Below, in pieces: positions 35,791 through 45,158 of a stretch of 64,000 nt of DNA (position 1 is its first letter; each line of letters starts with the position of its first letter). The stretch covers positions 1-64,000 of the forward strand of contig JAKPPT010000072.1 in the NCBI GenBank assembly GCA_029547205.1, in the 5' to 3' direction. A program made the position numbers and the translations under genes. The stretch is from Spirochaetota bacterium (GTDB taxonomy: Bacteria; Spirochaetota; Spirochaetia; Treponematales; UBA12059). The notes under the pieces were generated by a model. That model searched no databases. It was not told where the DNA came from and saw nothing but the letters and a program-made list of their open reading frames with translations.

Positions 35791-36735
35791 TCATGATATA
35801 TATGCTGCATACACTGATGCATCCAGTAACTTAATTTTAAGCAGATTTTCATCAATAAGTTTTTTATCGGCTTTTGTGATAATCAGGTGATCAAGATACC
35901 AAAAATAGCGAGTAATAAGCCGCGGAATAAGTATCATGCGGCGATTAGTAGAATTTTTTAATTCTGTCTCAAGCTCATAGATAGAGTGTCGTAGCTTGCT
36001 GACTTCTATGGGTTTTAATTCGCGTTTGACCGAGAAAATACCCCACAGTTCACCATATACAGGAATCCACTCTTCAAGCTCTATACCTGATTTACCAAGT
36101 TCTGCAACTTTTTCTTTAAGTCGCTGAATGGTTTGTGATTCCAGGAGCTCGATATCGATTTTTTGAGGATTGAGATAAAATGCTTCCCGAAAAAATGCTT
36201 TTGCCTTAACCGGTTCATTGATTAAATCGTATACATCAGCAAGTTCTGCGAGGAGAGCCGGATCTTCTTTTCTGGTTGATACGAGTGATAAAAACTGATC
36301 GAGCGCTTCCTGATAATTTCCAAGCATCTTGTTTGTTTGTCCAAGCTTAAAATTGATATCAGGTTCACTGTGTTTTTGTGAAAAGGCTAGAAATGCAGCA
36401 TGTGCTTTTGTAAATACAAAGTGCTGAAATGCAAGCATCACTCGATTGTTAATAGTTCCATAGTGCTGTACTGAATGCTTAAATTCCTTCCACTGCTGTA
36501 TCAATTTTTCGCCGTATTCAAAAGTATCTTCGTCGCATTCGATTTGTTCAAGTGATGACTGCCACCAGTTGACACATGTTAAGGCAAGAATGAGTTCCTG
36601 ATTATCAAAATCTAAACGCAATGCCTGTTGAAAAAAATCAAGCGCATCGGCTAAATTACCGCATTCAAGCATAGAATATGCTTGTTCTAGAAGAGAAGCA
36701 ATTGAAGATTGTGTACTGCTTTCAGTTTGTACCAT
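35791..36735 (-). CDS. TPR-repeat protein
   Basis: The protein of 314 residues is soluble and helical, with TPR motifs at about 15-60 (LEQAYSMLECGNLADALDFF) and 125-205 (NFKLGQTNKMLGNYQEALDQ, then LAELADVYDLINEPVKAKAFF). It should serve as a protein-binding scaffold. I chose ATG 36735; the longer frame begins with TTG at 36762. Neither start has a clear ribosome binding site. It stands between the 1219-residue outer-membrane-like gene (72 bases) and the GreA fusion (41 bases), on the same strand. Confidence 0.75.
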   Translation of the reverse strand: MVQTESSTQSSIASLLEQAYSMLECGNLADALDFFQQALRLDFDNQELILALTCVNWWQSSLEQIECDEDTFEYGEKLIQQWKEFKHSVQHYGTINNRVMLAFQHFVFTKAHAAFLAFSQKHSEPDINFKLGQTNKMLGNYQEALDQFLSLVSTRKEDPALLAELADVYDLINEPVKAKAFFREAFYLNPQKIDIELLESQTIQRLKEKVAELGKSGIELEEWIPVYGELWGIFSVKRELKPIEVSKLRHSIYELETELKNSTNRRMILIPRLITRYFWYLDHLIITKADKKLIDENLLKIKLLDASVYAAYIS

Positions 36736-36807
36736 GTGCGTTTGTATCTCTCTATTGTACAATCAATAACATAAAAAAGTCAATGAATCGAGTTGCATAC
36801 AATTTAG

Positions 36808-39800
36808 CTAAAAAACAGCTTTAAGTGATAAACCGAGTGAGTATCCAATAGAAAACATGAAGCGTTCTGTTTGCCATTTCAGTGTTTCTTCGAGTTTGAT
36901 AAACAACGTAACGCGTAGGAACGTGTCCAGAAAACTCTCTGCACTATAGGATTCTTCCAGAATCAATGTACTCTGAGCTGGGAGCGTTGAATAGGAAGCT
37001 CCAATTTTCCATGAGTCTTCTGCCTGTATACCCGCGCGCGAAAGCTTTATGAGCCAAGTTGAAACAAAAGCTTTTTCTTGAGCTGTTTCGGTATATGGAT
37101 CTGGCAATTGTTTTCGGATAAGTTCGGTAATCCATGATACACTGTTTGCATGAACAGGGAACCTGTTTTCGCCTGTAACAGAACAGGAAAATCCCCTGCC
37201 ATACTCAGCTTCTGTATATTCGCAGGTAATTGCAGTATTAAACTTGCTGTTTCCGGTAAAATAAGCCTGCAAGTTGCCTTGTATGGTAAAGTAAATAGCA
37301 GAATTTGTTTGTGGAAAACCAAATATGGTCGTAGAGAGTTTCCACTGGTATTCATCAAAGGTATACGCTGTAAAGTATGGAATGTATCCGTACTGTGAAA
37401 AGATGTTGCCAGCTTTTGCTCCAATAATTCCTGATATACCAAGCTTTTGTACAGGTACAGATCCATGCTGCTGATACTCGCTAAAGCTTTCAATTTTAAT
37501 GAGGGCTGGAATAACGAGATCCCACAAACCATAACCGAGCGAACGCTGAAAACTAAGTCCATATCGTTCATTGAATTGAGCTTGAGGATACTCTGCAAGC
37601 GCTATAATAATGGATTGTGCATAGGTGTTGGTAAAAAATGGTTCCCACATGCATTGAGCAGCAGCTACTGTGAGAAATGTTGCAAGCCAGGTATCGATAG
37701 CTGATGCAAAAGAATCATCACTACCTGTTGTACGTATTGAATAGCTCTTGTTGATAGAGGGTGTTATGGAACCAGCTGGAAATGTGAACTGTGGCGCAAG
37801 TTCAATTTGAAAATCCGAACCAGCTTTTTCTGTTTTATAAATTGAATACAGGCTTCGTGCCTGGAGCGTTAAACCAATAGTCTTTTGTACCATAGTTATT
37901 TTTAGGTTTCTATAAAAGACTTCTGGATCAGTGAATGTAACAAGTGTTGCCCAGGAATCGGTGTAAGCAGAAAAAAAATCAAACTGGGATAACGAATGCA
38001 CCCATTGCTGTTTTAACTCTGAGTTAATGGCAATGAACTCAGGCCTGCCTGTAGCAAGCTTCCATGTTTGCGTTATAGTACCTGAGCTAAATATGCTTGA
38101 TGCACTCACGGTCACAGGGAATGGTGTCGAGAGAGTACCGCTGATTCCCTGACTGAACCTATCTGGTTCCCGGGCAAAAGAAAATTGATTCTGAAAGGAA
38201 AATGGAAATAAATCGGGTTCGAGACGAATAGAACTGTGAAATGCAGGAATTACCCGTGCATCAGTATAAAATAGAATACTTCCCAGTGTTGTTTCGAAAA
38301 AACCAAGCTTCCAGAAAGCCTGTACTTCACCGCGCGCGGTAAGCGGGTTTACTGTCGTATCATGCCAGTAGAGTTGTTCGTGCAGTGAAATCGATGCATA
38401 ACGCTGCATCCAGGTCAAACTGCCCTCCTGTGCCATTCTAAAATTGGGAAGTGGATTATAGAGCACTGGTTCACTGAGTATAAAGCTGGATGGTTCGTCA
38501 TTTAAGTATAATTTTAGTGTATTAAAAGCTACAGAGCTTTCTTCAGGAATTTTGCCAGTGATGCTTGAAATAGATAGTGGTGAATTGTGTGTGTCATAGC
38601 ACAGGACCATGCCAGTTTTAATGTTTATTGAAATATGTATCCATTCATTTGCTGGTAAATTACCAATAGGAATACTTTCAATGCGGAGACTGTTTGTGCC
38701 AGTTCCTAGTTCAAGAGTGAGTTCTGCAGCTGGATCTGAACTTGTATTTTGAATATAGAACCCGATGGTTTCATAATTTTCCAGCCGTATGTTGGTGTCA
38801 CAAACCAAATAAACCGATGTTCCAGCTGCTGTTTTATCGTAGCTCAGTACTAAGAGCTTTGGTTCGATGTTTGTTTCAGGGAGCAGAAACGTGTCAGTTG
38901 TTGTTGCTGTAGAAACAGTTACTGGAGTACCCCCAATGTGCATGAAAGATGTAGGTTTCCACCTCTCGCTCACAGGAAGAGTAACAGGACTACTCTGCGA
39001 AAATTGAGCTGAGTATGCAGCGTTAACAAGTAATGCACGATCAGTATCATACGATCGGTCATAGCTCCACAGTAAACCTCCATATAATTTTTCGATGCTT
39101 ATGAGTGAAAAATCCTCTGGTACAGCAAAAATACCAGAAAGTATAGTATCGAGCGTAGAAAATTCAGAAAGATTAGCCATATATCCTGCAGCAGCTACAA
39201 GCTGACCGTTGTTTCGATTAGTTGAATACTTTTTGCAAGTAATAATTAATTTATCGGTGGGTAAGGGTGGTGGAGATACGGTAAGCGTATGGGTAGTGCT
39301 GTCATAGCTAAAACTCGTTGTTTCAAGACCATTGCGATAGACAGTGATTGAACCAGGAATTACCGCTTCCGATAAAACAATACTTTCACGCGCTTCAAGA
39401 ACGTTTGTAATGATAACAAATGATGATGCAGAATTTGTTTGTGTGGCATCATAAATCCATGGATTGTCTGCATAAAATGGACGTGAAAAATCATCGGTAT
39501 GGGGATCCTCTGCATTGTTCCGCACTACCATAATGGTATTGGCGCTTACCGTGCGGGTTGTAAAATTTGAATCAACGGTATTGCTATCTTTATTGATTAC
39601 CGAACATGCCTGAGCGCTCGTATCTGCTGGAATGCTGTATACATTTTTGAGTTCCAGGGGATTCGTATCATCGGGAAGAAAGAGTATAAGCTCATAAACT
39701 GCTGCATTTTCTCGTATTACAGCACGAAGTTCTTTTGTCACAGGATTTTTGAGGATTAGTATGCCTGTTTGCTGGTAATAGTCGTATGTGTCAGGGAATA

Positions 39801-40467
39801 CAAGGGAAGACTGTCCCCTGTCTATTGTATAGAGTGAGACAATTTGTGCCTGGGCTGGTAGTACAAAAGCCTTGCCCCGAAGCCACTGTGCTGGATTTAT
39901 CGAGAGCTTTGTTTCTTCACTGTAGCCATAGTACGTATAAGTTTCATATTGCACCGTATCCCATCGGAGCATGGCCTCTGCATGGTTCAGGGTTTGTGTG
40001 TTGATGACGTCTGCTTTGATGCCAAATGATGATGCCGGGTTCCCTAATCCGGGAAAGCTCTCATTTTTTATTGATATGTTTGAATTACCAACTCGTATTG
40101 ATAGGAGTACATCGTCCAGCTGTTTGTAATACCCTGCGCTGAATTTATTGTTATCCGGATCATTCCCTATTTGAGCTTCAAACCACAGTGATTCTGCCAG
40201 TGCAAGGAACAGGTACACATCTGGTACCTGTTTAAAAAGCAGCGGAACACCGCTATATACGAATGGAATAATCTGCACAATACCAGAGTGAACAAGTTCT
40301 GCCTGCCAGCTTCCACGTATAAACAGTGAAACTTCAACATCGTTGATACTGGTTGTGAGGAGTGTTTCTGGCGCTTCTTCTCCTCTTTGCAATGGTTTTG
40401 GGATTTGCTGAGAAAAACAGAGTGTTGATACGATGAACAGCACCGCAGTAGCAATAACTCGTTTCAA
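36808..40467 (-). CDS. Very large secreted, outer-membrane-like beta protein
   Basis: I do not recognise this 1219-residue protein. It has a signal peptide (1-19, cleavage near CFS-QQ), no other membrane helices, and repeated beta-strand patterns rich in Thr, Ser, Tyr and Phe. Residues about 560-640 (IGFYIQNTSSDPAAELTLEL, then WIHISINIKTGM) resemble a carbohydrate-binding-type jelly roll. From about 690 onward strands alternate in the manner of a large barrel, and the protein ends in Phe, as outer membrane proteins usually do. The start is TTG, 12 bases after AAGGGAGG. It is the first gene of a same-strand run of four. Confidence 0.7.
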   Translation of the reverse strand: MKRVIATAVLFIVSTLCFSQQIPKPLQRGEEAPETLLTTSINDVEVSLFIRGSWQAELVHSGIVQIIPFVYSGVPLLFKQVPDVYLFLALAESLWFEAQIGNDPDNNKFSAGYYKQLDDVLLSIRVGNSNISIKNESFPGLGNPASSFGIKADVINTQTLNHAEAMLRWDTVQYETYTYYGYSEETKLSINPAQWLRGKAFVLPAQAQIVSLYTIDRGQSSLVFPDTYDYYQQTGILILKNPVTKELRAVIRENAAVYELILFLPDDTNPLELKNVYSIPADTSAQACSVINKDSNTVDSNFTTRTVSANTIMVVRNNAEDPHTDDFSRPFYADNPWIYDATQTNSASSFVIITNVLEARESIVLSEAVIPGSITVYRNGLETTSFSYDSTTHTLTVSPPPLPTDKLIITCKKYSTNRNNGQLVAAAGYMANLSEFSTLDTILSGIFAVPEDFSLISIEKLYGGLLWSYDRSYDTDRALLVNAAYSAQFSQSSPVTLPVSERWKPTSFMHIGGTPVTVSTATTTDTFLLPETNIEPKLLVLSYDKTAAGTSVYLVCDTNIRLENYETIGFYIQNTSSDPAAELTLELGTGTNSLRIESIPIGNLPANEWIHISINIKTGMVLCYDTHNSPLSISSITGKIPEESSVAFNTLKLYLNDEPSSFILSEPVLYNPLPNFRMAQEGSLTWMQRYASISLHEQLYWHDTTVNPLTARGEVQAFWKLGFFETTLGSILFYTDARVIPAFHSSIRLEPDLFPFSFQNQFSFAREPDRFSQGISGTLSTPFPVTVSASSIFSSGTITQTWKLATGRPEFIAINSELKQQWVHSLSQFDFFSAYTDSWATLVTFTDPEVFYRNLKITMVQKTIGLTLQARSLYSIYKTEKAGSDFQIELAPQFTFPAGSITPSINKSYSIRTTGSDDSFASAIDTWLATFLTVAAAQCMWEPFFTNTYAQSIIIALAEYPQAQFNERYGLSFQRSLGYGLWDLVIPALIKIESFSEYQQHGSVPVQKLGISGIIGAKAGNIFSQYGYIPYFTAYTFDEYQWKLSTTIFGFPQTNSAIYFTIQGNLQAYFTGNSKFNTAITCEYTEAEYGRGFSCSVTGENRFPVHANSVSWITELIRKQLPDPYTETAQEKAFVSTWLIKLSRAGIQAEDSWKIGASYSTLPAQSTLILEESYSAESFLDTFLRVTLFIKLEETLKWQTERFMFSIGYSLGLSLKAVF

Positions 40468-40492
40468 ATGGTTACAGAGCCTCCCTTAATAA

Positions 40493-40521
40493 TTGTATTT
40501 TAGCATGAGCTATTGTATAAT
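40493..40521 (+). promoter_or_regulatory. Promoter of the DUF503-lipoprotein genes
   Basis: TTGTAT (40493-40498) and a perfect TATAAT (40516-40521) with a 17-base spacer. Transcription should start near 40528, which supports ATG 40568 as the first gene's start. Confidence 0.6.
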
Positions 40522-40567
40522 GGAAATGCAGGGTAAGCGAGCATGTGCTGTACTGGAGGGTGCCTGT

Positions 40568-40861
40568 ATGATGGTTGTTTCTATGTTCCATGTTATTGTG
40601 GAAATCCCAGAGTCTTTTACCATTAAAGATAAACGCATGGTTGTGCAGTCGATAAAAGATAAACTGCACAAGAGGTTCAGAATAAGCTGTGCAGAGCTGG
40701 ATCTGCTTGATTCACTCAGGTTTGCACATATTGGCGGTGCATATGTTTCAAATTCAATCGAAGTAGGAAACTCTGTGATGCAAAAAGCGTTAAGTTTTAT
40801 TGAAACATCGTTTCCGCTGCGTATCCATACAGTAGAATTTAATACTGAGCACTATGATTAA
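40568..40861 (+). CDS. DUF503 (YlxP-like) protein
   Basis: The 97-residue protein matches DUF503: FHVIVEIPESFTIKDKRMVV near the start, then IKDKLHKRFRISCAELD, and HIGGAYVSNS. YlxP-type proteins usually lie beside ribosome-assembly genes, but not here, and have no proven activity. I place the start at ATG 40568, since TGGAGGG lies just before it and the promoter's transcription start lies downstream of the earlier in-frame codons. The 3' end overlaps the next lipoprotein gene by eight bases. Confidence 0.85.
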   Translation: MMVVSMFHVIVEIPESFTIKDKRMVVQSIKDKLHKRFRISCAELDLLDSLRFAHIGGAYVSNSIEVGNSVMQKALSFIETSFPLRIHTVEFNTEHYD

Positions 40862-41447
40862 AAAAAAATTTTCTTTAATTTTTTTAATTTTATCATTTCT
40901 ATTGCAGAGTTGTGTCAGTGAACTTACCTATTCGATCCGGGAAAACAATCAGATTACCATTGGGTTTACGAGTACCATGCCACTCATTATATATTCACTC
41001 ATAACTGAGAATATTTCTCCCGGATTACCGGTCAATTTTTCAAGAGCAAATGTTATGGAAAAACTTGAAAAGGTAAAAGGTACACTAACGTTTTATAAGA
41101 TTGAACAGAAAAATGATTCGGGTTATCTTGAAATTACTGTGCAGTTTGCATCACCAGAAAGTGCAAAACAGTTTTTAACATCGTATGGAGTAACTATAAA
41201 TTATTCTGTACAGGAAAAGAAATTTGAATTGCATTACGCAGCCTTACAAGCTTATATTTCTGAAGAAGTATCAGGGTTTATTTCGCTCCTCATTAAGCCT
41301 TTTTCCCAAACAGTTCGAGTCACCCTGCCATTCAGAAATTTAAGAGCACAAAATGGAACTGTTAGTGGAAACACTGCAACCTTTACGAATACATTTTTAT
41401 CGCTAGAAGAATTTTTCCCCAGATCAACATACATTATTACCTGGTAA
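40854..41447 (+). CDS. Lipoprotein of unknown function
   Basis: A basic start MIKKK, a hydrophobic stretch and LLQSC (Cys20) mark a lipoprotein. The mature 178 residues are mainly beta with two helices and end in a hydrophobic strand (STYIITW). No family is recognised; comparable small lipoproteins of this layout occur in treponemes. It overlaps the DUF503 gene by eight bases and is followed 20 bases later by another lipoprotein gene. Confidence 0.72.
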   Translation: MIKKKFSLIFLILSFLLQSCVSELTYSIRENNQITIGFTSTMPLIIYSLITENISPGLPVNFSRANVMEKLEKVKGTLTFYKIEQKNDSGYLEITVQFASPESAKQFLTSYGVTINYSVQEKKFELHYAALQAYISEEVSGFISLLIKPFSQTVRVTLPFRNLRAQNGTVSGNTATFTNTFLSLEEFFPRSTYIITW

Positions 41448-41467
41448 CACACAGGAAGGAGCACGGT

Positions 41468-42643
41468 ATGAAAAAGTTATGGATATTTTGCATTGTAGGT
41501 TGTTTTGCTGCAGTTACAGTAATTGTTTCCTGTCTTTCTCTTGATACAGTATCAGTGAAGGTGCAGACAGGTAACACAAGTGTTGAGATTGCTACTGGGA
41601 ACTCACAAAACACATCAGCTGGAACGAGTAAAATCACAAATGAACAGCTTGAAGAAATCAATACGTATCTCATAAAAGCTCAAGAAGCGCTCGATATGAA
41701 CCATTTGCAGGAAGCAGTTAAGCTATATATTTCTGCATTGATAAGGGCAGAGAAATATGCAGTTCAGGAAAAGATACAGGAAATTACAAATATACTCAAC
41801 AAAGTTGGTGCAAAATTTACTATTGAACCTGGTAATATCTGGAAATCGAATACTGAAAAACCAGTAACCGGTAACTGCTTTTGGGCTGCACAGGCTAAAG
41901 GCATTATGCCAGCCCTTAACATTTATGAAAACTTTGGTTTTGGAAAGAGTCCTTTACAGGATGTTTCTATACGGTTTGAGTTTATTGAAAACAATGGTAC
42001 ACTTGTACCAACTGTAACCACCGATGCAACAGGGTTTGCCTCTACAACTATAAGCGGCATCAAAGATCCAACGAGAGCAGCAAGGATACGGGCATATCCG
42101 ATAGTTACCAACGAAGGGTATACCTATGCTTTCAAAACGGTTTACTACGATTTTGTGTATATTCCCACTCCATTTGTTGTGCTTGTTTATACAATGGAAA
42201 AAGTTGGTTCCTCCGTTGGTAGCTATACACGAAACATGGAAACAATCAGCCAGACACTAAAAACAGTGCCGCTTCAGCCAGTTTTAATGCAAGAAGCTGT
42301 TAATCCAAATAGTTTCCTCGCAGCGCTCCAAGGTGATGTTTCAAAAATTGCTGTTTCGCAAAACGTAAATCCCGATTTATTTGCGCTCTTCTATATAGAA
42401 ATTAAAGAACCGTATCAATATTCTGCATCATACAAAATATTTCTCTGCATGGGGTCGGTAACGGTTAGAATACTTACAAGAGAGGGTGTAGTGCTAACAT
42501 CATTGGTTTTGACTGATATCAAAGGCTCAGGCAGAGATGGAACAGCTGCAATCGAGAGCTGTCGCAATGAAATTGCCACCGCATTAGAACAGCGCATGTC
42601 CCAAGACGTGCAAAAGTTGTATAAAGATATTTATAAACAGTAG
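41468..42643 (+). CDS. Lipoprotein with helical and Ig-like parts
   Basis: The signal ends in VIVSC (Cys22), so the protein of 391 residues is lipid-anchored. Residues about 60-105 form a helical repeat (AQEALDMNHLQEAVKLYISA) like a single TPR. Residues about 155-225 resemble an Ig-like (invasin/Big_1) domain with VTTDATGFASTTISG. The C-terminal part (about 280-390) is alpha/beta and may resemble the LPP20 or TolB N-terminal type domain. AAGGAG is close to the ATG. The partner or substrate is unknown. Confidence 0.72.
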   Translation: MKKLWIFCIVGCFAAVTVIVSCLSLDTVSVKVQTGNTSVEIATGNSQNTSAGTSKITNEQLEEINTYLIKAQEALDMNHLQEAVKLYISALIRAEKYAVQEKIQEITNILNKVGAKFTIEPGNIWKSNTEKPVTGNCFWAAQAKGIMPALNIYENFGFGKSPLQDVSIRFEFIENNGTLVPTVTTDATGFASTTISGIKDPTRAARIRAYPIVTNEGYTYAFKTVYYDFVYIPTPFVVLVYTMEKVGSSVGSYTRNMETISQTLKTVPLQPVLMQEAVNPNSFLAALQGDVSKIAVSQNVNPDLFALFYIEIKEPYQYSASYKIFLCMGSVTVRILTREGVVLTSLVLTDIKGSGRDGTAAIESCRNEIATALEQRMSQDVQKLYKDIYKQ

Positions 42644-42672
42644 TGCAGCATTGCCTCTTTGCTGACCAGTAA

Positions 42673-43875
42673 TTATTCCTCCGTATTACTGTTCGTATTG
42701 TCACGAGGTTGTGATTTAATAAGCAGGTCACGCGCACGTATGATTTTTCCACGTCCCTGTTTTTTTAACTCAGCAGCTGTTTTTTCCGCTTTTGCCTGTT
42801 TCAATTCACTGTCTGCAAAGAGATACTGCTCATGTTCATTGGTTTCTGTGATATTGCTAACACCAAGTCCCAATAACCGGACTGGCTGTCCATTCCACTT
42901 TTCATAAAGCAGCGCACATGCAGTGCTAAAAAGCTCGGAACAATTAAATATCGGATGTTTAAGAGTTTTCTGTACATTTACTGTTATAAAATTATCATAC
43001 CGTATTTTAAGAAAAACTGTAGTCGCGCTCGCATTGTGGTTGTAAAGGCGCTCCATAACTTCTTCACAGAGTGTGAGCAGTTTTGTTTCAAGAAATTCCC
43101 GATCGGATATATCAAGTTCAAACGTTTCCTCTGTACTTAATGATTGAGAGCCTTTTCGTTCCTGATAAATCCCTGGGTCATGTCCATGAACAGCAAGGTA
43201 AAGAAACTCTCCAAATGCGTTTCCAAAAATTTGTTTGAGCATACTCTCACTCATGCCAGCGAGCTGTTTTACCGTCACAATGCCCAATTCAGCGAATCGC
43301 TCCTGTGTTTTTTTACCTGCTCCCCATAATTTTTTTAATGGTAGTTCCTGCATAAAAGCAGCTTCTGTACCAGGTTGAACGTATGTTATGCCGTGCGGCT
43401 TGTGTATATCACTGGCAATTTTTGCAACATAGCGGTTGCTTGCAATACCGAGTGAACATGATATACCGATCTCTTTGCTCACAGCATCCTGTATGCGATG
43501 AGCTGTTTCTAACGGTGTACCCCATAATCGTTCTGTTCCGGTCATATCAAGACTTGCTTCATCAATTGAAATTTGCAGCATATCAGGAGTAAAACCAGAA
43601 AGTATTTCCATAACCTTATTGGAAACTTCACTGTAGCGTTTAATCCGCACAGGCAAAAATACAGCAGAAGGGCATAACCGATATGCTTCACTGATAGGCA
43701 TTCCGGAACGTATACCAAACGCTCGTGCTTCGTATGAACACGTTGAGACTACACCTCTGTTTCCCGGAAGCGCACCCACAATGACAGGTTTACGCTGTAA
43801 TGCTGGATTGTCAAGAATTTCCACCGAAGCAAAAAACGCATCAAGATCGATATGGATAAAAAATTTTGCGCTCAT
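42673..43875 (-). CDS. dinB: DNA polymerase IV
   Basis: A Y-family polymerase for lesion bypass. The 400-residue protein has the catalytic acids in HIDLDAFFASVE and SIDEASLD, the YEARAFGIRSGM motif of the fingers, and helix-hairpin-helix sequence around LKKLWGAGKKTQERFAELGI. Length slightly exceeds the usual 350, due to a Lys-rich tail. It overlaps the upstream membrane protein gene by four bases. No LexA-type box was seen nearby. Confidence 0.95.
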   Translation of the reverse strand: MSAKFFIHIDLDAFFASVEILDNPALQRKPVIVGALPGNRGVVSTCSYEARAFGIRSGMPISEAYRLCPSAVFLPVRIKRYSEVSNKVMEILSGFTPDMLQISIDEASLDMTGTERLWGTPLETAHRIQDAVSKEIGISCSLGIASNRYVAKIASDIHKPHGITYVQPGTEAAFMQELPLKKLWGAGKKTQERFAELGIVTVKQLAGMSESMLKQIFGNAFGEFLYLAVHGHDPGIYQERKGSQSLSTEETFELDISDREFLETKLLTLCEEVMERLYNHNASATTVFLKIRYDNFITVNVQKTLKHPIFNCSELFSTACALLYEKWNGQPVRLLGLGVSNITETNEHEQYLFADSELKQAKAEKTAAELKKQGRGKIIRARDLLIKSQPRDNTNSNTEE

Positions 43876-44903
43876 TGGTTGGAATCCTGTGTGTGTGGCA
43901 ATTTTTTACTGTAAGGAGGGATAAGTATAATAATGATACTGCTAATAGCAATAAAACTGGATACCAGTACTTTAGCTAACATTTCAGCAGGTATTGAAAA
44001 TAGTAATCTATCATGGAGAAAAACCGTAATCCAGAACAGTATTGGAAAGAGTATGATGCCATATCGGAGTTTGCTGCTACCTGCAATTTGCTTGAGTAGC
44101 AAAAGAGTGAGCAAATAAAAGGTAATTACAAGCGAGTAAAAGAGCATTACAGAGGTGAGTACCATTGTAAGAAAAAATATCCAGAACTGTCCCGACGAAT
44201 GTGCGCGAATTCGATAAACAATAAGGTTGATGAGAAATAAAAGACTCACAATAATATAGAGATAATCTGCTTGAATTGGTATGAGCCATGCAAGCATCGG
44301 CAACATATAAATACGATTGCGCGTGAACGTTGTCTTTAGGAAAAGTAGAAACAAAGAATTCCAGAATGATGAATCTAAAACATAATGTTCTGGTAAGACA
44401 ATCTGCAATTTTTCCAGACCAAAATTGTCAGTACGGTGATCATAAAAAAAAGAATCGATGAGACGAAATTGAGTTTTTTCGCCTTTCTGATCAAAAAATG
44501 ATAAAAGTTCAAGTGATGTTTTTGTAAGCGCTGTTTTGTCAAAAATAATCGTGTTGTCATCTGAAACGTTTACAATGAGTAGAAATTGCAGTTGTGGATA
44601 GAAAGCATGTATAAAATCCATCAAAGTGCTATCTGTACTTTTAGAAAAAAAAAGGATAATCGGATACTCCGTAGCTTGAAAATTGGTGAGTATTGTTTCC
44701 AGTTCTGGTAATAATGATTTTGGGAGTATTATTCCTGTGTGTGCATTGTTCGATGCTGCAGTAAGCGGAATTGCTGCAGTAATGAGCTCTGAAAAGGGAT
44801 AGGGAAAGCCAGTTTTTTGCATTGCTTGCGCTGCTTTAGTATCTTGAGAGAATATCGTATATGCACATACAGTAATAAGTACTATTACAATAATTTTTTT
44901 CAT
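43872..44903 (-). CDS. Signal-bearing polytopic membrane protein of unknown function
   Basis: From ATG 44903 the protein has 343 residues. It begins with a signal peptide (MKKIIVIVLITVCAYTIFSQ), followed by a soluble alpha/beta region (about 25-190) with TEYPIILFFS and FLLIVNVSDD, and then five or six membrane helices (about 195-330). The frame extends farther upstream, but that part lacks protein-like composition and lies in the divergent promoter region. No family is recognised. It is joined to dinB by a four-base overlap. Confidence 0.7.
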   Translation of the reverse strand: MKKIIVIVLITVCAYTIFSQDTKAAQAMQKTGFPYPFSELITAAIPLTAASNNAHTGIILPKSLLPELETILTNFQATEYPIILFFSKSTDSTLMDFIHAFYPQLQFLLIVNVSDDNTIIFDKTALTKTSLELLSFFDQKGEKTQFRLIDSFFYDHRTDNFGLEKLQIVLPEHYVLDSSFWNSLFLLFLKTTFTRNRIYMLPMLAWLIPIQADYLYIIVSLLFLINLIVYRIRAHSSGQFWIFFLTMVLTSVMLFYSLVITFYLLTLLLLKQIAGSSKLRYGIILFPILFWITVFLHDRLLFSIPAEMLAKVLVSSFIAISSIIIILIPPYSKKLPHTQDSNQ

Positions 44904-45087
44904 TGTTGAGCCTGATGTCCGAGCATGACATATTATATAAAAGTATACAATATCAACGGTTAGTATATAACAGCGTACTATAAAATAAAAGTGCAATCCG
45001 CATGTTCGTAATAAACTATCATTATATTCTGCCGATAAGTTAAAACAAGAGTGATAACGTTTCGTAAACTGCAAGGTGTATGCCTTA

Positions 45088-45116
45088 TTGCAAAAAGTAA
45101 TCACACTCGGTATCAT
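45088..45116 (+). promoter_or_regulatory. Promoter of the 45159 gene
   Basis: TTGCAA (45088-45093) and TATCAT (45111-45116) are 17 bases apart, 43 bases before the ATG. The rest of the 255-base divergent gap (44904-45158) is AT-rich with nothing else recognised. Confidence 0.5.
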
Positions 45117-45158
45117 ACGACGGTATGCCACTATAAAAACAGGGAGTAGACTGGTACA

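Noticed and set aside
37047-37598. Minus-strand 183-codon ORF within the 1219-residue protein gene
   Set aside because: An alternative frame of the same strand with no start signal; the long frame has a signal peptide and continuous strand pattern.
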